Part shown: positions 32,958 through 36,835 of the stretch, in pieces
Layout of the letters: each line of letters begins with the position of its first letter
How positions within the stretch are numbered: position 1 is the stretch's first letter
Assembly: GCA_963558075.1 (NCBI GenBank)
Contig: CAUWFN010000002.1
Coordinates: 1 to 36,835 of the forward strand
DNA from: CALHKP01 sp963558075
GTDB taxonomy: Bacteria > Bacillota > Clostridia > Peptostreptococcales > Anaerovoracaceae
Direction of reading: 5' to 3'
Length of the DNA: 36,835 bases
Notes under the pieces: generated by a model
What the model was told of the DNA's origin: nothing
The model's input: the letters and a program-made list of their open reading frames with translations, nothing else
Databases searched by the model: none
Program-made: the position numbers and the translations under genes

Positions 32958-33704
32958 ATGAAACTAAGCGACAGACTATTAATGATTGCAGGTAATATAG
33001 AAAAAGGGGAAAGCGCTGCTGACATTGGAACAGATCACGGCTTTCTACCGCTTTATCTATGGGAAAACAAAATATCTCCAAAGGTCGTTTTTGCTGATAT
33101 AAGCCCTGGATCTCTTCAGAAGGCAAAGGATACATGCAAAGAGTTTTATCCTGACGAAACTTTTGATTTCAGGCTAGGAAACGGACTTGATGTTCTCGAA
33201 AGAGGAGAGGTCGATGCCATCACAATTGCTGGCATGGGCGGACTTTTGATGTGCGAGATGCTAGACTGGGATATGGAAAAGTCAATATCCTTCAAAAAAT
33301 ACGTCCTTCAGCCTAGAAATAACCCTGGAAAGTTAAGACAGTATCTTGCGGGCAGAGGCTTTGTTATAGAAAAAGACCAGCTCGTGAGAGAAGGAAAGTT
33401 TATCTGCGAGATTCTAACTGTAAAATCTCCTGATTCTTCTGCAAGTACACATATAGAAACATCATATGATGATTTTGCTTTTGCTGAATTTCCTGACATG
33501 ATATTGGAAAACGAAACAGAACTTTTAGTAGAATATCTTGAGATGCATTTGAAAAAGCAAAGACACATCAAGCAGAGAATTATTTCCGGCAGAGGCTTTT
33601 CATGCCATCCTGTAGAGGATGAGGAGCTTCGGGCCGTAAGATTAAGAACAGAACGTTTAGAGAAGCTTTTAGCTCAGGTGAAAGGGGAAAACAATGAATA
33701 TTAA
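32958..33704 (+). CDS. trmK: tRNA (adenine(22)-N1)-methyltransferase
   Basis: Adds the m1A22 methyl group to tRNAs from S-adenosylmethionine. The 248-residue protein has motif I as ADIGTDHGFLPLYL, ADISPGSL after the second strand, ITIAGMGGLL and the family-specific LQPRNNPGKLRQYL. This matches the COG2384 family, usually found directly downstream of rpoD in Firmicutes, as here. ACGAGG precedes the ATG. Its last 11 bases overlap the start of nif3, which suggests coupled translation. Confidence 0.94.
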   Translation: MKLSDRLLMIAGNIEKGESAADIGTDHGFLPLYLWENKISPKVVFADISPGSLQKAKDTCKEFYPDETFDFRLGNGLDVLERGEVDAITIAGMGGLLMCEMLDWDMEKSISFKKYVLQPRNNPGKLRQYLAGRGFVIEKDQLVREGKFICEILTVKSPDSSASTHIETSYDDFAFAEFPDMILENETELLVEYLEMHLKKQRHIKQRIISGRGFSCHPVEDEELRAVRLRTERLEKLLAQVKGENNEY

Positions 33705-34482
33705 TGAATTCAAAGACCTTATCGATGACATCTGCATTCCAGGAATTGCAGAAAGCTGGGACAACAGTGGATATCAGGTGAAGATTAATTCAGAGAGCGT
33801 TTCTAAGGTGCTCGTTGCTCTTGAAATTACAGAAAAAGTTATCGAGGAAGCAATAGCAAAGGATGTGGATGTTATCGTAACTCACCATCCTCTTATCTTT
33901 GACCCTATAAAATCAGTCTGTGAAGACTCTGTTATAGGTGGATATATTGTTAAACTTATCAAAAACGGGATCAGCGTGATTTCAACCCACACAAACTTTG
34001 ATAAGATGGAGGATGGAAACAACGATTACATAGGCAAGCTTCTCGGAATCAAAAACATGAGATTCATGGGAGATGATGAGGGCTATAGCCGCATGGGAAG
34101 TTTTGATAAGCCGCTTTCACTTCGCGAGGCTGCACATCTTGTAGCAGAAAAATTCGATATCGACGAATCATTTTTCCACCTCATTGGTAATCCTGACAAG
34201 ATGATATCAAAGCTTGCATGGTGCAGTGGATCAGGTTCAGAGTTTATAACTCTTGCAGCATCTAAGGGCTGCGATTTATTTATCACAGGAGATGTAAAAT
34301 ATCACACTGCTCAGACAGCAAGTGAACTTGGCATCTGCGTAATCGATGCCGGTCATTTTGGAACTGAGATTATATTTGTCGAAAATATGGCATCACAGAT
34401 AGAAAACTACGCAAAAAAAGAAAAGATTGAGCTAGAAGTTATTCGCTCTGAGGTTGATATCAACCCGTTTACAAGAGTTTAG
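33694..34482 (+). CDS. Nif3-like dinuclear metal-centre protein
   Basis: A member of the Nif3/YqfO family (also called GTP cyclohydrolase I type 2), whose cellular role is still uncertain. All expected metal ligands are present: His64-His65 in VTHHPLIF, His99 and Asp103 in STHTNFD, and His221 and Glu225 in GHFGTE. At 262 residues it is the short form without the PII-like insertion seen in B. subtilis YqfO. AAAGGGG inside the end of trmK serves as ribosome binding site. The fixed association with trmK is common in Firmicutes and hints at a shared pathway. Confidence 0.92.
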   Translation: MNINEFKDLIDDICIPGIAESWDNSGYQVKINSESVSKVLVALEITEKVIEEAIAKDVDVIVTHHPLIFDPIKSVCEDSVIGGYIVKLIKNGISVISTHTNFDKMEDGNNDYIGKLLGIKNMRFMGDDEGYSRMGSFDKPLSLREAAHLVAEKFDIDESFFHLIGNPDKMISKLAWCSGSGSEFITLAASKGCDLFITGDVKYHTAQTASELGICVIDAGHFGTEIIFVENMASQIENYAKKEKIELEVIRSEVDINPFTRV

Positions 34483-34498
34483 CCGAAAGGAGAAAAAT

Positions 34499-36088
34499 TT
34501 GATTACAGTAACTAATGTAAGCCTGAACTTTAGCGGACAGGCTTTGTTCAAAGACGTTGATCTTAAATTTACAGCAGGAAACTGCTATGGCATAATCGGT
34601 GCAAATGGCGCTGGAAAATCTACATTTTTACGAATTTTATCGGGAGAGCTTGAACCTAGCACAGGTTCTGTATCTGTAAAACCGGGCATCAGAATGTCTG
34701 TTCTTAAGCAGGACCACTTCGCATATAACGATTATACTGTGCTAGATACAGTTATCATGGGAAACCAGAAGCTCTATGATGTAATGAAAGAAAAAGATGC
34801 AATCTACATGAAAGAGGATTTCAGCGATGAGGATGGCATCAGAGCTGCTGAGCTCGAAGGTGAGTTTGCCGAAATGAACGGCTGGGAGGCTGAATCAGAT
34901 GTTAGCAGACTTATTCAGGGCCTTGGTCTTTCTGAGGATATTCTGTACAGCCAGATGGAGTCTCTGACAGGTAAGGAAAAAGTAAAGGTTCTTCTTGCTC
35001 AGGCGCTTTTCGGTAACCCTGGAATTATTCTCCTAGACGAGCCTACAAACCACCTAGACATCGGTGCTATAAACTGGCTTGAGGACTTCCTTCTTGATTA
35101 TGAAGGAACAGTAATTGTAGTATCCCACGACAGACATTTTCTTAACACTGTATGTACAAACATCGTCGACGTCGACTATGGAAAAATCAAAATGTATGTT
35201 GGTAACTACGAATTCTGGTACGAATCCAGCCAGCTGATTCAGAAAATGCTTAGAGACCAGAACAGAAAGAACGAAGAAAAGATCAAAGAGCTTCAGGCGT
35301 TCATTCAGCGATTCTCTGCAAACAAATCAAAGTCAAAGCAGGCGACATCAAGACGTAAACTTCTTGATAAGATGACTGTAGAGGAGATGCCTGCTTCATC
35401 AAGAAGATATCCTTTTGTTGGTTTCAAAATGGATAGAGAACCTGGAAAGGACATCCTTGTTGTAGAAGGAATATCAAAGACAATTGACGGAGTTAAAATT
35501 CTCGATAACGTTTCATTTAGAGTGAACAAAGGCGACAAGATTGCCTTTGTTGGTGAAAATGAACTTGCAAACACAACTTTGTTTAAAATAATCATGGGAG
35601 AAATGGAACCTGACGAGGGTTCATACAAGTGGGGAGTAACTATTACAACCTCATACCTTCCTATGGATAATTCTGAGTACTTTAACGGCTGTAGCCTAAA
35701 CCTAGTTGACTGGCTTAGCCAGTACACACCTGAGACTACTGAGAGCTTCATGAGAAGCTTCCTTGGAAGAATGCTCTTCTCCGGAGATGACGTTTACAAG
35801 GAAGTACAGGTTTTATCAGGAGGGGAAAAGGTAAGATGTATGCTTTCTAGAATGATGCTTTACGGATCAAATGTCCTCGTTTTAGACCAGCCTACAAACC
35901 ATCTTGACCTAGAATCAATCACAGCTGTAAACGAAGGTCTTGTAAACTTTGGAAGCAATGTTCTTTTTGCCTCACATGACCACGAGTTCATCCAGACAGT
36001 TGCAAATAGAATCATCGAATTTAAGCCTGATGGAACTATGATTGATAGACTTGGAACTTACGATGAATATATCGAAATGAATCTCTAA
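34499..36088 (+). CDS. ABC-F family ATPase (YkpA/YbiT-like) with degenerate second site
   Basis: A soluble protein with two ATP-binding cassettes and no membrane part, of the ribosome-associated ABC-F class. Start: TTG 34499 follows AAAGGAG and matches the usual ITVTNVSLNF N-terminus, giving 529 residues; the frame runs 15 codons further upstream inside nif3. Cassette 1 has Walker A GANGAGKST (Lys40), a modified signature LTGKE (156-160) and Walker B with Glu181. The linker between cassettes is charged and helical. In cassette 2 the Walker A region reads GENELANTT, with Asn358 in place of lysine, and Walker B reads LDQPTNHLD, with Gln464 in place of glutamate, while LSGGE is kept. So site 2 probably cannot hydrolyse ATP. 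It follows nif3 by 16 bases. Confidence 0.9.
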   Translation: MITVTNVSLNFSGQALFKDVDLKFTAGNCYGIIGANGAGKSTFLRILSGELEPSTGSVSVKPGIRMSVLKQDHFAYNDYTVLDTVIMGNQKLYDVMKEKDAIYMKEDFSDEDGIRAAELEGEFAEMNGWEAESDVSRLIQGLGLSEDILYSQMESLTGKEKVKVLLAQALFGNPGIILLDEPTNHLDIGAINWLEDFLLDYEGTVIVVSHDRHFLNTVCTNIVDVDYGKIKMYVGNYEFWYESSQLIQKMLRDQNRKNEEKIKELQAFIQRFSANKSKSKQATSRRKLLDKMTVEEMPASSRRYPFVGFKMDREPGKDILVVEGISKTIDGVKILDNVSFRVNKGDKIAFVGENELANTTLFKIIMGEMEPDEGSYKWGVTITTSYLPMDNSEYFNGCSLNLVDWLSQYTPETTESFMRSFLGRMLFSGDDVYKEVQVLSGGEKVRCMLSRMMLYGSNVLVLDQPTNHLDLESITAVNEGLVNFGSNVLFASHDHEFIQTVANRIIEFKPDGTMIDRLGTYDEYIEMNL

Positions 36089-36093
36089 TTTTC

Positions 36094-36121
36094 TTGACAA
36101 ACACACTCATCGGGTTAAAAT
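36094..36121 (+). promoter_or_regulatory. Promoter of ridA
   Basis: A perfect TTGACA (36094-36099), a 16-base spacer and TAAAAT (36116-36121). It starts six bases after the ABC-F stop and lies 37 bases before the ridA ATG. Confidence 0.8.
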
Positions 36122-36158
36122 AAAAGCAAGATGAATACGTGTTTAGGAGGAAAACAAA

Positions 36159-36533
36159 ATGAACAAACATATTAATGCGCCAAAGGCTCCTGCCGCTGTA
36201 GGTCCTTATGTACACGCAGTTCAGACAGGAAATATGCTTTTTTCATCAGGACAGCTTGGTCTTGATCCTGTAACAGGAGAGCTTCCTGAGGGTGTTGAGG
36301 CTCAGGCAAAACAGAGCCTAGAAAATGTTAAAGCTGTGCTTTCCGAGGTAGGCTACGGATTTGAGGATGTCGTAAAAACTACTGTTTTTATAAAAGACAT
36401 GGCAGACTTTGCAAAGATTAACGAAATATATGCTTCATATTTCACAGAACCTGCACCGGCAAGATCATGTGTTGAGGTTGCAGCTCTACCAAAGGGTGGT
36501 CTTGTTGAAATAGAAGTAATTGCTGCAAAATAG
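36159..36533 (+). CDS. ridA: RidA family enamine/imine deaminase
   Basis: Hydrolyses reactive 2-aminoacrylate and related enamines made by PLP-dependent dehydratases, protecting other PLP enzymes. The 124-residue length is standard. Conserved parts are AVGPYVHAV, FSSGQLGLDPVTGEL, the arginine in PARSCVEVAALPKGG that binds the carboxylate, and VEIEVIA at the end. AGGAGG lies before the ATG. It has its own promoter and terminator and so is monocistronic. Confidence 0.95.
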   Translation: MNKHINAPKAPAAVGPYVHAVQTGNMLFSSGQLGLDPVTGELPEGVEAQAKQSLENVKAVLSEVGYGFEDVVKTTVFIKDMADFAKINEIYASYFTEPAPARSCVEVAALPKGGLVEIEVIAAK

Positions 36534-36543
36534 TTAAATTATG

Positions 36544-36584
36544 GGACACGGGAATGTGACTTTCACATTTTCGTGTCCTTTTTT
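36544..36584 (+). terminator. Rho-independent terminator of ridA
   Basis: GGACACG (36544-36550) pairs with CGTGTCC (36572-36578), with AATGTGA/TCACATT continuing the stem inside, then six T. It is very stable by eye. Confidence 0.95.
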
Positions 36585-36645
36585 AAAAAATATATAAAAA
36601 AATAAATATCTAATACTATAGTTCTATTGATTTTTGCTGAGTTTT

Positions 36646-36685
36646 AAAATTAAGTTAGAAAATAATTCTAACTTAATTTTTTTTT
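36646..36685 (+). terminator. Perfect 15-bp hairpin with T run, no gene directly upstream
   Basis: AAAATTAAGTTAGAA (36646-36660) pairs perfectly with TTCTAACTTAATTTT (36666-36680) around a five-base loop, and five more T follow. It has terminator form but is A+T-rich and lies 60 bases after the strong ridA terminator. It may be a backup terminator, the end of a small RNA or part of a repeat. Confidence 0.6.
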
Positions 36686-36780
36686 ATTGCAATTTCAATG
36701 CTTTTCGGACTTGTTAATAAATCAATGTTATAGAGTAAATGGATTTTTGCAAATAAAAGAGGACAAATGTCCGCCCATAT

Positions 36781-36808
36781 ACTATTAACTATTAACTATG
36801 TACTATTA
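36781..36808. repeat. Four tandem copies of a 7-bp unit
   Basis: ACTATTA is repeated without spacing at 36781-36787, 36788-36794, 36795-36801 (as ACTATGT) and 36802-36808. Such short repeats are prone to slippage. There is no gene in view that it could control. Confidence 0.8.
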
Positions 36809-36835
36809 AAAAGAAAAATACCTTTATATAGATAT

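Larger units (their letters stand above)
36585..36835. other. Non-coding, A+T-rich end of the window
   Basis: About 250 bases with no open frame that I can support. Apart from the hairpin and tandem repeat listed separately, it contains a small stem GGACA/TGTCC at about 36761-36772. No promoter, tRNA or gene start was recognised. The next gene must lie outside the window. Confidence 0.6.

Noticed and set aside
36781..36808. CRISPR-like repeats at the window end
   Set aside because: The 7-base units touch each other with no spacers and no cas genes are near.

Overview
The window looks like core chromosome of an A+T-rich, anaerobic, low-GC Gram-positive bacterium (Firmicutes, class Clostridia). 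Pointers are the strong GGAGG-type ribosome binding sites, the dgt-dnaG-rpoD-trmK-nif3 order, SigA, MurI, TrmK, a YkpA-like ABC-F protein, a crotonase of the butyrate pathway type, a K+-dependent membrane pyrophosphatase and RpoN beside glycolytic genes. A butyrate-forming member of the Eubacteriales (Anaerovoracaceae/Family XIII-like) would fit, but that is inference. I saw no rRNA, tRNA, insertion sequence, prophage or CRISPR array.

Layout. 1-4.2 kb: clpB and an orphan cytosolic transglutaminase-fold protein, each followed by a hairpin terminator. 4.2-7.2 kb: a FadR-type GntR regulator (minus), nth (plus), then a minus-strand pair of hom and a SEC-C protein. 7.5-15 kb (plus): trmL, rpoN, the glycolytic cluster gap-pgk-tpiA, secG and hppA. 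15.1-17.4 kb: an OmpR-type response regulator and its overlapping histidine kinase. 17.5-19 kb (minus): a single crotonase gene whose promoter carries a Rex-like operator, and thiN. 19.1-20.1 kb: a DUF975 membrane protein. 20.2-23.7 kb (minus): pepF-nadK-rluD operon. 23.8-36.1 kb (plus): one long, tightly packed run of murI, a small acidic unknown protein, a YkvI-like permease, an MBL hydrolase, an M16 peptidase, dut, dgt, dnaG, rpoD, trmK, nif3 and an ABC-F gene. 36.1-36.5 kb: ridA under its own promoter. The last 250 bases are non-coding and hold a perfect hairpin and a 7-bp tandem repeat.

How the genes fit together. gap-pgk-tpiA give the triose part of glycolysis, but gpmI and eno, which often follow in clostridia, are missing here, as is the cggR repressor gene. 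The PPi-driven pump HppA, the Rex-like site before the crotonase gene and a GAPDH with an altered cofactor pocket all concern energy and redox balance. The 24-36 kb run joins cell wall precursor supply, nucleotide sanitation (Dut, Dgt), replication priming (DnaG), the main sigma factor and tRNA modification.

Most of the window is ordinary core genome, and I did not find a clearly new multi-gene system. The best leads are the Rex-like operator at the lone crotonase promoter, an ABC-F protein whose second ATPase site has lost both the Walker A lysine and the Walker B glutamate, a GAPDH with unusual residues at the NAD-selecting positions, a homoserine dehydrogenase with no ACT domain, and a conserved-looking acidic protein translationally coupled to a permease.
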